From NCBI GenBank assembly GCA_035544955.1, contig DASZZN010000049.1, positions 1 through 64,000 on the forward strand: a stretch of 64,000 nucleotides of DNA, read 5' to 3'. Position 1 is the stretch's first letter; each line of letters starts with the position of its first letter. Positions 1 through 7,826 of this stretch are shown here, piece by piece. Under the pieces are notes generated by a model that was given only the letters and a program-made list of their open reading frames with translations, was not told the origin of the DNA and did not search any database. This DNA is from Candidatus Dormiibacterota bacterium (GTDB lineage Bacteria > Chloroflexota > Dormibacteria > CF-121). The position numbers were made by a program, and so were the translations under genes.

Positions 1-146
1 CAACGCCAACGCCGACGCCGACACCCACGCCGACACCGACACCCACGCCGACACCGACACCGACACCGACACCAACGCCAGCGCCAACGCCGACACCAAC
101 GCCAATGCCGACACCGACGCCAACGCCGACACCGACACTCGCTCCG
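1..146 (+). repeat. Tandem hexanucleotide-like repeat encoding Thr-Pro
   Basis: The sequence alternates ACGCCR and ACACCR hexamers with few interruptions and encodes the Thr-Pro tract of the truncated gene. Such tracts change length readily by slippage and recombination, and assemblies often collapse them. Confidence 0.8.
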
Positions 147-365
147 ACGCCGACGCCATCTATTGCACCCGCGATCGCGCCGGCGCCGTCCCCTGGGACC
201 ACATTCACGCCAGCCGTTGTGGGAGTACCGAACGGTGGCGGAGGCCCTCCCCAGCCGGAAGGTTTCCCCACGATCCTGGGCCTGGTTGCCGGCGGCCTCA
301 CGACGCCCGATTGGTTCGGCGTCGTTCCGTTTCTGGGGGTGCTGGTCTCTGTCTTCGCGCCTTAG
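3..365 (+). CDS. C-terminal part of a Pro-Thr-repeat surface or secreted protein (5' truncated)
   Basis: The reading frame is open from the window edge, so the start lies outside. About the first 45 visible residues are an almost pure Thr-Pro dipeptide repeat. An Ala/Pro/Gly-rich linker follows, then a C-terminal stretch with Leu, Val, Trp and Phe ([20 protein letters not shown]) that could be a weak membrane or sorting segment. PT-rich tracts are typical cell-wall or periplasmic spacers. The N-terminal functional domain is not visible, so no activity can be assigned. The next 260 bases, to position 625, hold nothing I can support. Confidence 0.55.
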   Translation, partial: TPTPTPTPTPTPTPTPTPTPTPTPTPAPTPTPTPMPTPTPTPTPTLAPTPTPSIAPAIAPAPSPGTTFTPAVVGVPNGGGGPPQPEGFPTILGLVAGGLTTPDWFGVVPFLGVLVSVFAP

Positions 366-625
366 GCACTTCTCATCCGCCTAACGATGCGGCGATCCCC
401 GCCGGTCTACAAGCCTCCGCGACGGGTGGTGCACAAGGTGGGGACGATGTAGGGGACGGAGAACGACTCCGCCTACATCATCGTTGGGTTGGCCGACTTC
501 GTACGTGCTGTCGGTGTCGATCGACGGCCTCGACGAGGCTGCGGGGTGGTCAGTGATCGCCCGCATCTCGGCACGCGTCTGGCAATAGGAGTTCAGCCGC
601 CCCGCGTTCGTGGCCCCCGCCGCCG

Positions 626-1144
626 TTACGCCGGTCGCCCCGTCTCCCCCTCTGAATCACCGCTAGCGCGGGGCTGTACCTCGAAGACCGGATGGCCTTG
701 CGCCGCACCCTCCGGATCCGTGAAAATCTCACGTGCTCCGAGCATCGTGCCGAGCATCCAGCGGCCCAGGGGCATGCCACTCACATATGGCGTAAGGATG
801 TCGCGGAAAAAGGCGCCCGCCTCGGCCTTCGGCAGTTCCCTGGCCGCGATCGGCTCCGGCCGGCGGTTGACGGTTAGCGTGGCGACGCCGGCGGCGCGCA
901 GGTTCCGAGCCCAATTCACGTCCCCGAAGGTTGCGATCAGCCAGCGGCGGCCACCAATCGCGACGACGGCCACCGGGGTGGTTCGATCCAGGCCGCTGCT
1001 GCGGCCGCGAACGGTGAGGAGGGCATTTGGACCGAGTGGAACGCCCCCGCGGAGCATTCGGCGAGCGATGGGATTGAAGATGGGAACGAAGAAGGGTACG
1101 CGGGTTTTACGTTGCGGTTGATCCATGTGCTGGGCTGGCATCAT
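626..1144 (-). CDS. DDN-like deazaflavin (F420)-dependent nitroreductase family protein
   Basis: This 172-aa protein has the split beta-barrel pattern of the DDN/nitroreductase deazaflavin-dependent family. The segment TVRGRSSGLDRTTPVAVV is followed by a WLIATFGDVNWARNLRA motif matching the family core 'W..NL.A'. Members usually use reduced F420 to reduce quinones or nitro compounds. The start has GGAGG eight bases upstream. The gene follows a TetR regulator on the same strand after 57 bases. That gap holds an inverted repeat matching one in front of the regulator, so regulator control is likely. The substrate is unknown. Confidence 0.8.
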   Translation of the reverse strand: MMPAQHMDQPQRKTRVPFFVPIFNPIARRMLRGGVPLGPNALLTVRGRSSGLDRTTPVAVVAIGGRRWLIATFGDVNWARNLRAAGVATLTVNRRPEPIAARELPKAEAGAFFRDILTPYVSGMPLGRWMLGTMLGAREIFTDPEGAAQGHPVFEVQPRASGDSEGETGRPA

Positions 1145-1195
1145 AGTGGCGCCTCCAAGTATCCAAGCAGGTGATTGACGTTAGTCTATCATTTC

Positions 1196-1215
1196 AATCA
1201 ATCAGTTGCTTGATT
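1196..1215. promoter_or_regulatory. Candidate TetR operator upstream of the DDN-like gene
   Basis: A perfect AATCAA-N8-TTGATT inverted repeat overlaps the stop codon of the TetR gene and lies about 50 bases before the DDN-like start. A second copy of its core (ATCAA-N8-TTGAT) lies at 1825-1842 before the tetR start. Two matching sites at both promoters of a regulator-target pair suggest the regulator's own binding site. Confidence 0.6.
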
Positions 1216-1819
1216 TATTCCGCCGCGCCTTCTGTGGCACGAGTCCCAGCCACCGTTCCAGCTGGCGGAAGGCCCGATCGGTGCGGTCGGCAGTGCTCGG
1301 AAGGGTCATGCTCGTCAGGGTCGCCATGATCAGGGCCGCCACGTCGTCGGTGTCGAGCTCGCGCGCCAGGTGCCCGTCCCGGGCCGCCCGCTGCAGCAGG
1401 CCCCTCAACGTCCGATGCCAGGCCTGGAATGCCTCGCCCATGATCCGCGCCAATGATGGGTCCCGTGCCGACCGCAGCGCCAGCTCACCCATAACCGCGC
1501 CCACCTCGGGTTCATCACGCAGCAGCTTGCGCACCGCCCGCAGGTGGTTGCGAAGCTGATCTCCCGGAGAGCCATGTGGAGCCAGCGTCGAGCGAAAGCG
1601 ATCCATGGAGTGCGCCACCACGCCCCGGATCAGCGCTTCCTTGGTGGGGAAGTAATAGTGCAGCGTTGCGATGTTCAGGCCGACACCCGCCGCGACCTCG
1701 CGCGTTCGCAGTCCTTCGAAACCGCGTTCGGCGATCTGGTTGAAGGCCGCCAGGACGAGCGCCTGCTGGCGGTCCTCCTTGTGTGAGCGGACGGGATGCG
1801 TCGTAGCGACCGGGCTCAT
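1202..1819 (-). CDS. TetR/AcrR family transcriptional regulator
   Basis: The 205-aa protein has an N-terminal TetR helix-turn-helix at about residues 15-65. It includes AAFNQIAERGFEGLRTREVA and a recognition-helix segment ending LHYYFPTKEALI, which is diagnostic for the family. The C-terminal ligand domain (residues 75-190) is helical and variable. The protein probably represses itself and the downstream DDN-like gene through the shared ATCAA-N8-TTGAT sites. The site before its start lies between it and a divergent VOC gene at 1925, which may also be controlled. The inducer is unknown. Confidence 0.9.
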   Translation of the reverse strand: MSPVATTHPVRSHKEDRQQALVLAAFNQIAERGFEGLRTREVAAGVGLNIATLHYYFPTKEALIRGVVAHSMDRFRSTLAPHGSPGDQLRNHLRAVRKLLRDEPEVGAVMGELALRSARDPSLARIMGEAFQAWHRTLRGLLQRAARDGHLARELDTDDVAALIMATLTSMTLPSTADRTDRAFRQLERWLGLVPQKARRNKSSN

Positions 1820-1824
1820 TCGGT

Positions 1825-1842
1825 ATCAATTAAACACTTGAT
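1825..1842. promoter_or_regulatory. Candidate TetR operator in the divergent tetR/VOC intergenic region
   Basis: ATCAA-TTAAACAC-TTGAT is a perfect inverted repeat just upstream of the tetR start. It has the same half-sites and the same 8-bp spacer as the site at 1196-1215. It fits autoregulation and possible control of the divergent VOC gene. Confidence 0.6.
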
Positions 1843-1924
1843 TGAAGTTCGACGGTTATCGGTGCGCTGTGCCACGGCAGCGGTGCACCGTCGGTGCTAT
1901 GCTCGCGACAAGAGGAGGTGGGCA

Positions 1925-2326
1925 ATGTTCAAACCACTACGTGCGGCGGCGGCGCTTCCGGCGCAGGATATGGCACGGGCGAAGGCTTTCTATCGCGACA
2001 AACTTGGGTTGACGCCGACCCAGGATGATCCGGGCGGGATGATGTTTGCGTTAGCGGCGGGCACCGGTTTTGGGGTATTCCCCAGCAGTGGCAAGCCGTC
2101 CGGGACGCATACCCAAATGGGGATCGAGGTCGAGGATGTCGAGGGGGCCGTCAAGGACCTCCAGGCCAAGGGCGTCAAATTCGAAGAGTACGACATGCCC
2201 GGGCTCAAGACCGTCAATGGCGTCGCCACCCTTGGTGGGTCGAAGGTCGCGTGGTTCAAGGACTCGGAAGGCAACCTGATCGTCATCAGCCTTCCCGTGC
2301 CGGTCGGCGCGCAGGCGCGCTCCTGA
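1925..2326 (+). CDS. VOC (glyoxalase/bleomycin-resistance fold) family protein
   Basis: This 133-aa protein has the paired beta-alpha-beta-beta-beta modules of the vicinal oxygen chelate superfamily. It contains FYRDKLGLTPTQDD near the N-terminus, a GIEVEDVEGAVKDLQAKGV segment in the middle, and a typical VAWFKDSEGNLIVI end. I placed the start at the ATG preceded by GAGGAGG seven bases upstream; a longer in-frame ORF lacks this signal. The family includes metal-dependent lyases, dioxygenases and binding proteins, so the substrate cannot be named. It diverges from the TetR gene. Confidence 0.85.
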   Translation: MFKPLRAAAALPAQDMARAKAFYRDKLGLTPTQDDPGGMMFALAAGTGFGVFPSSGKPSGTHTQMGIEVEDVEGAVKDLQAKGVKFEEYDMPGLKTVNGVATLGGSKVAWFKDSEGNLIVISLPVPVGAQARS

Positions 2327-2327
2327 G

Positions 2328-2786
2328 CTAAAGCCGCTCGAGTCGCTTAGATCCCTTTCCCGGTCGCCAGGATTCGACCACCAACCGGTCGCCCGCCTCG
2401 TTCAGGTGGGTGAGAACGGCCTCGGTGATGTCAATCCTGAATCGACGGCCGCCCACGACGGAAGAGTTCTGGAATTCGACCTCGAGCGCTTGTCCGGCGA
2501 GCTTCGCCTCGCCGGGCCACCCCTGTGGGTTGCGTTCGGGCGGATCATCCGTCGGACTGTGGAGCGCGATCCGCGGATCGCGCTCCAGGTCGCGAAGCTT
2601 GACCGAGTCCGGCATCATCCCGAGGAAGAGCTCGCCATTTGCGAACTCCACCTCGATGCCGCTGATGCGGGGCGAGCCATCCTTTCGCAGCGTCGCCAGC
2701 GTCTTGTGCTTCCGGAGCGCGAACCGTTCCTGGACCCGGCTCGCGAGAGCCGGCTCGGCGGAGGCAAACTCAGCCCAGCTCGCCAT
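2328..2786 (-). CDS. Pyridoxamine 5'-phosphate oxidase-fold (PPOX) protein
   Basis: The 152-aa protein has the flavin or F420-binding split barrel. It opens with RVQERFALRKHKTLATLRKDG and SPRISGIEVEF, continues with ELFLGMMPDSVKLRDLERDP, and ends with a basic tail. The PPOX class binds FMN, F420 or haem. The start ATG overlaps the stop of the upstream gene as TGATG, so the two are translationally coupled; this decides the start over an ATG 18 bases upstream. The precise reaction is unknown. It lies convergent to the VOC gene with almost no gap. Confidence 0.75.
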   Translation of the reverse strand: MASWAEFASAEPALASRVQERFALRKHKTLATLRKDGSPRISGIEVEFANGELFLGMMPDSVKLRDLERDPRIALHSPTDDPPERNPQGWPGEAKLAGQALEVEFQNSSVVGGRRFRIDITEAVLTHLNEAGDRLVVESWRPGKGSKRLERL

Positions 2787-3616
2787 CAACCGGTCCCGAA
2801 CCACTGGCTTCGCATGGGGAAGAGGTAGCGGTCGGTCAGGAAATTCAGAACACGGCGAGCGGCGGCAAAATTCTGGCTAACCTCGGCGAGGACGCCGGCC
2901 ATGGCCGCGCGGTGATCCGCTCCCTGCTGTGCTATCCGATAGGCACGCCGCCCGAGCTGCTCAAGCAGCCAGATGCCGTCGTGGCGATTGGACCGCTCGC
3001 TCTCGACGGTTCCCAGGGCGCGCTCCAACTGGCGGCGCTCGCGCTCGGCGACCAGCCTCTCGCCCGCGTAATCGGGAAAGATGCCGGTCAAGAACAACGA
3101 GAGATCGCCCAGCCGGCGATAGACGGCGGGACGCTCTGACTCCGGGACGATCTCCGCCAGCTCGACCAGCCGGATCGGATCGAGCTCGGTGAAGCGCCGC
3201 CGCCGCCAGCCGCGGCTGGTTTTCACCAGGGTGCTGCCACTCGCGACCCTGGTGTACGAGGACAGCAGCTGGGCGAGGAAGAAGCGCCGCAAGGGATCGG
3301 CCCCAAAGTCTCGGAGGCTGCCCGTGTCGAACACGGGGACGCGCTGGCCTGGCCCAACCCATTCCTCGACGAAGGACGCCTGACCGAGGTCGCGGACGAC
3401 GCGATGGATCAGCACGGCGAAGAGGAGGAAAGGTGAGCCGCGGAGCAGTGGATCTCGACCGGGCACCGCAAACAGCATGCGATAGGTCGCGGGATTGTCG
3501 ATCAGCGCCTCGAGCCGCTCGGGATCGCGCCGCACGTCACGTTGCGAGTCCCCCGCCGCGTCGAGGAGTGCGAGATCCGTATCGGACAAATGCTCGAGGT
3601 AGAGCGAGCCCAGCAT
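2786..3616 (-). CDS. Conserved hypothetical protein coupled to a PPOX gene
   Basis: I do not recognise this 276-aa protein. It is rich in Arg, Leu and Glu, with no signal peptide or membrane segment and no obvious catalytic motif. A central segment (TLVKTSRGWRRRRFTELDP) is strongly basic. The C-terminal half, from about residue 190, looks helical, possibly a coiled coil (ERERRQLERALGTVESER). A GTG three bases upstream of the chosen ATG is an alternative start. Its stop overlaps the start of the PPOX gene, which suggests they act together. Confidence 0.6.
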   Translation of the reverse strand: MLGSLYLEHLSDTDLALLDAAGDSQRDVRRDPERLEALIDNPATYRMLFAVPGRDPLLRGSPFLLFAVLIHRVVRDLGQASFVEEWVGPGQRVPVFDTGSLRDFGADPLRRFFLAQLLSSYTRVASGSTLVKTSRGWRRRRFTELDPIRLVELAEIVPESERPAVYRRLGDLSLFLTGIFPDYAGERLVAERERRQLERALGTVESERSNRHDGIWLLEQLGRRAYRIAQQGADHRAAMAGVLAEVSQNFAAARRVLNFLTDRYLFPMRSQWFGTG

Positions 3617-3658
3617 CACCTATATGATGCGACCCCGGGCCGTAGACTTAGCCCCGCA

Positions 3659-4291
3659 ATGCGCCGTCCCGATGACGAGTGTCCATATCCGAAACCGTTT
3701 TCAGAGTACTTCGATGACTGCCCCGCCTACCAGGCCCGCCAGTTCATTCCGCTCGACACCCTCTATCAGCCGCTCGAACCGGTGCTGACATGCCGTCACC
3801 TCGAGACTCGGTCGATGACGCAGCGTCACCGGTGGTACGGGGCCTGCACACTGGGCAACTCCGACGCCCGCAGCCGTTGGGCGCGCCAGGTTGGCGTCGT
3901 CCGTCTCGAGCGGATTCGTGCGGTCCAGCGCGAGCTCGGCGCCGCGATCGCACCATACACCACTCGTCTCTGGGAGCTGAAGGGTCAGCAACTGCGGGCC
4001 ATACGCGACGGCAGCGATGCAGGCCCGGCCACGATCGAGCTACGGCGGCTTGCCGGCATGATGACCGCGGAGCTCGACCAGTTCCTCCATAAGCGGAGCG
4101 CGGCGTTCGCGGAAATCGACATGCCGATCGATGCCGCTCTCAAATTGATCCAGGTCGCGGTCGACCGCTTCATCGGCACGCAGCACGCGTCCGAGATCAG
4201 CTTCGAGGTCCCCGACGACATCTTGCAGCGGTTTCCAGAGTCGGTGCGAACATTCTTCCGGCCCGAGGTGCGGCCGCCGGCGAATCGCTAG
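3659..4291 (+). CDS. Cys-rich conserved module protein, paralogous to the N-terminus of the STAS protein at 40269
   Basis: This 210-aa protein has no function I can name. Its first 80 residues contain CPYPKPF, FDDCPAYQ, LTCRHL and WYGACTLG. The same four-Cys pattern, in the same order and spacing, occurs in the protein encoded at 40269-41246. There the whole module, including a helical region ending near residue 180, is fused to a STAS domain; here the STAS domain is absent. The four Cys could bind a metal or an iron-sulphur cluster (inference). The gene diverges from the hypothetical gene at 2786-3616 and converges with an SRPBCC gene, with a 4-base overlap. Confidence 0.6.
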   Translation: MRRPDDECPYPKPFSEYFDDCPAYQARQFIPLDTLYQPLEPVLTCRHLETRSMTQRHRWYGACTLGNSDARSRWARQVGVVRLERIRAVQRELGAAIAPYTTRLWELKGQQLRAIRDGSDAGPATIELRRLAGMMTAELDQFLHKRSAAFAEIDMPIDAALKLIQVAVDRFIGTQHASEISFEVPDDILQRFPESVRTFFRPEVRPPANR

Positions 4292-4719
4292 CCTCGGCCT
4301 TCGGTCGCCTCCGCCTTGCGGGCCAGGCCCTGCAGCAGGGCCGGGAACGTATCCGCAATCTGTTTGCCCATCATCCCGCCGACCAGTCCGCCGAGCGGCC
4401 CCCCAACCTGGATAGTCTGGCTGAGCGTTGTCTTGCCCGCGGAGCCAGGCGAAACCTTACAGACAAACGCGAACCGGGTCAGCGGAATCACGGTTGTCTC
4501 CAACCGGAAGGACTGCCCGGGTACGACCTCGGTCAACTGGATGGCGCGCGTTCCCTGTTTGGTCTTCATCGTCCCGGTGGTGCCCGCCGCAAACAGCCCA
4601 TTGAGCGTGATCGACTGCACGTCCGGATTCCACTCGGGCCACGTGCTGGTATCGGACCAGAGCTTCCACGCCGTCTGAGGGCTCGCCTTCGTCTCCACCG
4701 ACCGCTCGTTGTTTGCCAT
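4288..4719 (-). CDS. SRPBCC (START/polyketide cyclase-like) family protein
   Basis: The 143-aa protein shows the SRPBCC signature: SVETKASPQTAWKLWSDTST followed by WPEWNPDVQ. It has alternating beta strands (QLTEVVPGQSFRLETTVIPL) and a C-terminal amphipathic helix. These proteins form a hydrophobic cavity binding lipids or other ligands; many bacterial members are of unknown function. It lies 13 bases downstream of the permease start-side neighbour on the same strand, so it may be co-transcribed with the permease. Confidence 0.8.
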   Translation of the reverse strand: MANNERSVETKASPQTAWKLWSDTSTWPEWNPDVQSITLNGLFAAGTTGTMKTKQGTRAIQLTEVVPGQSFRLETTVIPLTRFAFVCKVSPGSAGKTTLSQTIQVGGPLGGLVGGMMGKQIADTFPALLQGLARKAEATEGRG

Positions 4720-4732
4720 CCGCTGCCTCCAG

Positions 4733-6097
4733 TTATTGCTTGGCGCTGCGCGTCGCCCCGCGATTCAGCAGAACGTATACCACGCCGGCGACGACGAAGC
4801 CGATGAAGTAACCAAAATCCGCGTCGCCGAACCAGGTGGCAAACGGTCCATGGGCTTTCAGGCCGAAAACCTGGAACTGCTCTGAGATGAAGAGCAGCGA
4901 GACACCCAGGCCGATGAACCACGCGATCACCCCGTTCCAGTTCACCGGAACGGCCTCGCTGAACCCCATCGGCTCACGGTGGCGGAAGACATAGAAGTCG
5001 AGGAGCACGACGGCGAGCCAGGGCATGATCCAGTAGTCCAAGACAATCAGGAAGTTCTGGTAGTTCTGAGTGAAATTCTGGTAGCCGATCAGCGCCAGGA
5101 CGAACCCGAGGACGCCACCGACGATCGCGAGCTGCCAGCGCGGCAGCCGGATATCGAGCACTTTGGCGGACATCGTGTTCGAGTAGAGGTTGAGCACATT
5201 GGCAGTCGTCGCGCCGAGGATGACGGCCGCCACCGCGAAGGCACCGAAGCCGCCCATGACTGTCTTCAGAGCCGCAATCGGTGTTGCGCCCGCGGGGGCA
5301 ACAATCGCGACGAGCAGCCCCACAACCTCGGTGAGAAAGGAGGCGACAACGGCGCCGATGAAGACGTAGATCGCGATGTACGAGCGCGAGGTGATCTCCG
5401 GTAAGTAGCGCGAATAGTCGGAGGCGTAGGGCGACCAGCTCATGATGTAGGAGAAGGAGACGGCGAGCACGATAGCGAACGAGGTCAGCGTGCCGCCAAA
5501 CGGCTTCGGGTGCCAGGCGCCGATCGCGGAGCCGTGGGTGAGGGCAATTACGGTCGCGATGGCAAACAGCAAACCGAGGATCAGGACCATGTAGCGCTCG
5601 AATTCCTGGATCACGTTGTGGCCGTAGATCACGAGCAGGGTCTGCACCACGACCAGGATCGCGGCCGCCAGCCAAAACGGGAGTCCGGGCAGTACCAACT
5701 GGATGGCGAACGATCCGAGGATGGTATTGACGGTGAACCAGCCTGCGGTGCTCAACCAATTGAGGGCGGCGGGGATGTAGCCACCGATGTGGCCGAAGGC
5801 GCGGCGGCCGATGAACATTTGCGGGTAGCCGGCGGCCGGTCCCATCGCGGCGGACCAGGCGAGGACGAGCCCGCCCAGGATGTTGCCCAGCGCAAGGGCC
5901 AGGAGCGCCGGGCCCACCGACAGCCCCAGGGAAAAGGGGACGAAGCCAATCGCATAGTCGGCGATCGTGAGGTTGGCCGCCAGCCAGAGCCAGAGCAACT
6001 GGCGGCTATGGCCGTGCCGCTCCGCAAACGGGATGTGTTCGATGGAATAGGGTTCGGGGATCGTGACACGATCCCCGTATCGAGCGGACTCAGCCAA
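4733..6097 (-). CDS. NCS1 family cytosine/purine (or related nucleobase/cofactor) permease
   Basis: The 454-aa integral membrane protein has about 12 hydrophobic segments. Its N-terminal region is characteristic of the nucleobase:cation symporter-1 family: IEHIPFAERHGHSRQLLWLW, then ANLTIADYAIG and AAMGPAAGYPQMFIGRRAFG. Such proteins import cytosine, purines, hydantoins or thiamine precursors with H+ or Na+. No biosynthetic or catabolic gene beside it fixes the substrate. An SRPBCC gene follows on the same strand. The start is the ATG at the head of the long open frame; I see no strong Shine-Dalgarno. Confidence 0.85.
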   Translation of the reverse strand: MAESARYGDRVTIPEPYSIEHIPFAERHGHSRQLLWLWLAANLTIADYAIGFVPFSLGLSVGPALLALALGNILGGLVLAWSAAMGPAAGYPQMFIGRRAFGHIGGYIPAALNWLSTAGWFTVNTILGSFAIQLVLPGLPFWLAAAILVVVQTLLVIYGHNVIQEFERYMVLILGLLFAIATVIALTHGSAIGAWHPKPFGGTLTSFAIVLAVSFSYIMSWSPYASDYSRYLPEITSRSYIAIYVFIGAVVASFLTEVVGLLVAIVAPAGATPIAALKTVMGGFGAFAVAAVILGATTANVLNLYSNTMSAKVLDIRLPRWQLAIVGGVLGFVLALIGYQNFTQNYQNFLIVLDYWIMPWLAVVLLDFYVFRHREPMGFSEAVPVNWNGVIAWFIGLGVSLLFISEQFQVFGLKAHGPFATWFGDADFGYFIGFVVAGVVYVLLNRGATRSAKQ

Positions 6098-6200
6098 CGC
6101 CTAACAGCGTAACAAGCCCGGCTGTCGATTTCGAGGCCCGGCCGTTCGTCGTACTGTACAAAGCGGCGAGGCCGCGGACCATCAAGGAGGTACGCAGACG

Positions 6201-6560
6201 ATGAAATACGTATTGCTGTTCGGCGACACCAAGGAGCGGGCCAAGCAGTGGGACTCAATGCCCGAAGCCCAGAAGGTGGCGGCCTACGGCCCCATCAACC
6301 AGTGGTTCGGCAAATACGGGAGCAAGATCACCGGCGGCCACGAGCTTCAGCCAGAGCGGACGGCAACCACCGTCAAGTTCAACAATGGCAAGGCCGTCGT
6401 CACGGACGGCCCCTTCATCGAGGGCAAGGAAGTGATCGGCGGCTATGCCGAGGTCGATGTGGCCGACCTGGATGAGGCGATCAGGATGGCGAAAGAATGG
6501 CCGACCGGAGGGCTCGTCGAAGTCCGTCCGGTGGTCGATCGGGGCGAGCCGCAGCGATAA
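6201..6560 (+). CDS. YciI-family (YCII-related) protein
   Basis: The 119-aa protein begins MKYVLLFGD and contains VTDGPFIEGKEVIGGYAEVD and DLDEAIRMAKEWP. This is the typical ferredoxin-like YCII fold of proteins encoded next to ECF42-type sigma factors. AAGGAGG lies about ten bases before the start. The next gene, an ECF sigma factor, overlaps the 3' end, the usual arrangement for this pair. The biochemical role is not established; proposed roles include small-molecule enzyme or sigma partner. Confidence 0.85.
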   Translation: MKYVLLFGDTKERAKQWDSMPEAQKVAAYGPINQWFGKYGSKITGGHELQPERTATTVKFNNGKAVVTDGPFIEGKEVIGGYAEVDVADLDEAIRMAKEWPTGGLVEVRPVVDRGEPQR

Positions 6561-7768
6561 CCGGGAGGCAATCCGCGACCGACGCCGCGCTGACGGCCAT
6601 CTTCCGCGAGGAGACCGGCCGGTTGACCGCGGCGTTGGTCCGGGCTCTCGGCGATTTCGACCTCGCCGAGGAGCTCGTCCAGGAGGCGCTGCTCGAGGCG
6701 GTCGAGCACTGGCCGAAGGACGGCATTCCGGACAAGCCCGGGGCCTGGTTGCTGACCACCGCGAGACGGAAGGCTGTCGACCTGTTCCGGCGCCAGGCGC
6801 GGTTCCGGGAGAAGCTCGCACTGCTCGAGGGAGCGTCAATGAGAGATGACACAGCGGAAGGAGACGACAGGCTTCGACTGATCTTTACGTGTTGTCACCC
6901 GGCACTGTCCCGCGAAGCCCAGGTGGCGCTGACGCTGCGGGCGGTGGCCGGCCTGACCACGACCGAGATCGCCCGCGCCTTCATCACCAGCGAGGCGACC
7001 ATCGCGCAGCGCATCGTTCGGGCGAAGCGGAAGATCGTGGACGCGAAGATTCCGTACCGCGTTCCCGCCGAGCGGGACATGGGCGAACGCCTCGCGGAGG
7101 TCCTCGCGGTCCTCTACCTGATGTTCAATGAGGGCTACCTCGCGACGGCCGGCGAGCGGGCATCGCGCCGCGACCTTGCCGAGGATGCCGTCTGGCTGGC
7201 CGGGCTGATGGTCCGCCTGATGCCGGAAGAGCCGGAAGCGATGGGCTTGCTGGCGTTGATGCGTCTGCACCTCGCGCGCGCCGACAGCCGTTTCGACCAG
7301 CAGGGCAACCTGGTCTTGCTCCAGGACCAGGACCGGAGCCAGTGGGATCAGGAACGCATCGCCGCGGCGATGGTGGTGCTCCAGCGTGCCGCCGCGCTGC
7401 AGCGTGCTGGCCCCTACCAGCTCCAGGCGGCGATCGCTGCCTGCCATGCCGAGGCGCGCTCCTGGCAGGAAACGGACTGGCGGCAAATCGTGGCGCTCTA
7501 CGATGTGCTGCTCGAGCTGATGCCGTCTCCGATTGTCCAGCTCAACCGCGCCATTGCCCATCGATACCTCAACGGGGCGGAGGCCGCCATGCCGGAGGTT
7601 GATGCCCTGGAGGGGACGCTCGACGACTATTACCTGTTCCACGCGACCCGCGCGGAACTGCTCCGCGATCTCGGCCGTGATGCCGAGGGTCGAGCAGCGC
7701 TGGCGCGCGCGCTCGAGCTGACGGCGAATCCCGCCGAGCGCGCCCTGCTGCAGCGTCGCCTGGGTTGA
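6497..7768 (+). CDS. ECF42-type RNA polymerase sigma factor with C-terminal extension (DUF6596)
   Basis: The 423-aa protein has sigma-70 region 2 near residues 30-95 (AEELVQEALLEAVEHWP, AWLLTTARRKAVDLFRR) and region 4 near 130-185 (TTTEIARAFITSEATIAQR). A roughly 220-residue helical extension follows, with YLMFNEGYLATAG. This long tail with TPR-like helices marks the ECF42 class, which works without a classical anti-sigma factor and sits next to YciI genes, as here. The only ATG in frame lies inside the yciI gene (64-base overlap). The true start may be a nearby non-ATG codon after GGGAGG at 6562. Confidence 0.88.
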   Translation: MADRRARRSPSGGRSGRAAAITGRQSATDAALTAIFREETGRLTAALVRALGDFDLAEELVQEALLEAVEHWPKDGIPDKPGAWLLTTARRKAVDLFRRQARFREKLALLEGASMRDDTAEGDDRLRLIFTCCHPALSREAQVALTLRAVAGLTTTEIARAFITSEATIAQRIVRAKRKIVDAKIPYRVPAERDMGERLAEVLAVLYLMFNEGYLATAGERASRRDLAEDAVWLAGLMVRLMPEEPEAMGLLALMRLHLARADSRFDQQGNLVLLQDQDRSQWDQERIAAAMVVLQRAAALQRAGPYQLQAAIAACHAEARSWQETDWRQIVALYDVLLELMPSPIVQLNRAIAHRYLNGAEAAMPEVDALEGTLDDYYLFHATRAELLRDLGRDAEGRAALARALELTANPAERALLQRRLG

Positions 7769-7826
7769 TTCGACGAGGGGTTTACGGCTGCCGGGCCCGA
7801 CACCGGTCTACGATGGGAAAGCCGCC

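Noticed and set aside
1-150. CRISPR array
   Set aside because: The regular pattern is a six-base coding repeat without spacers.
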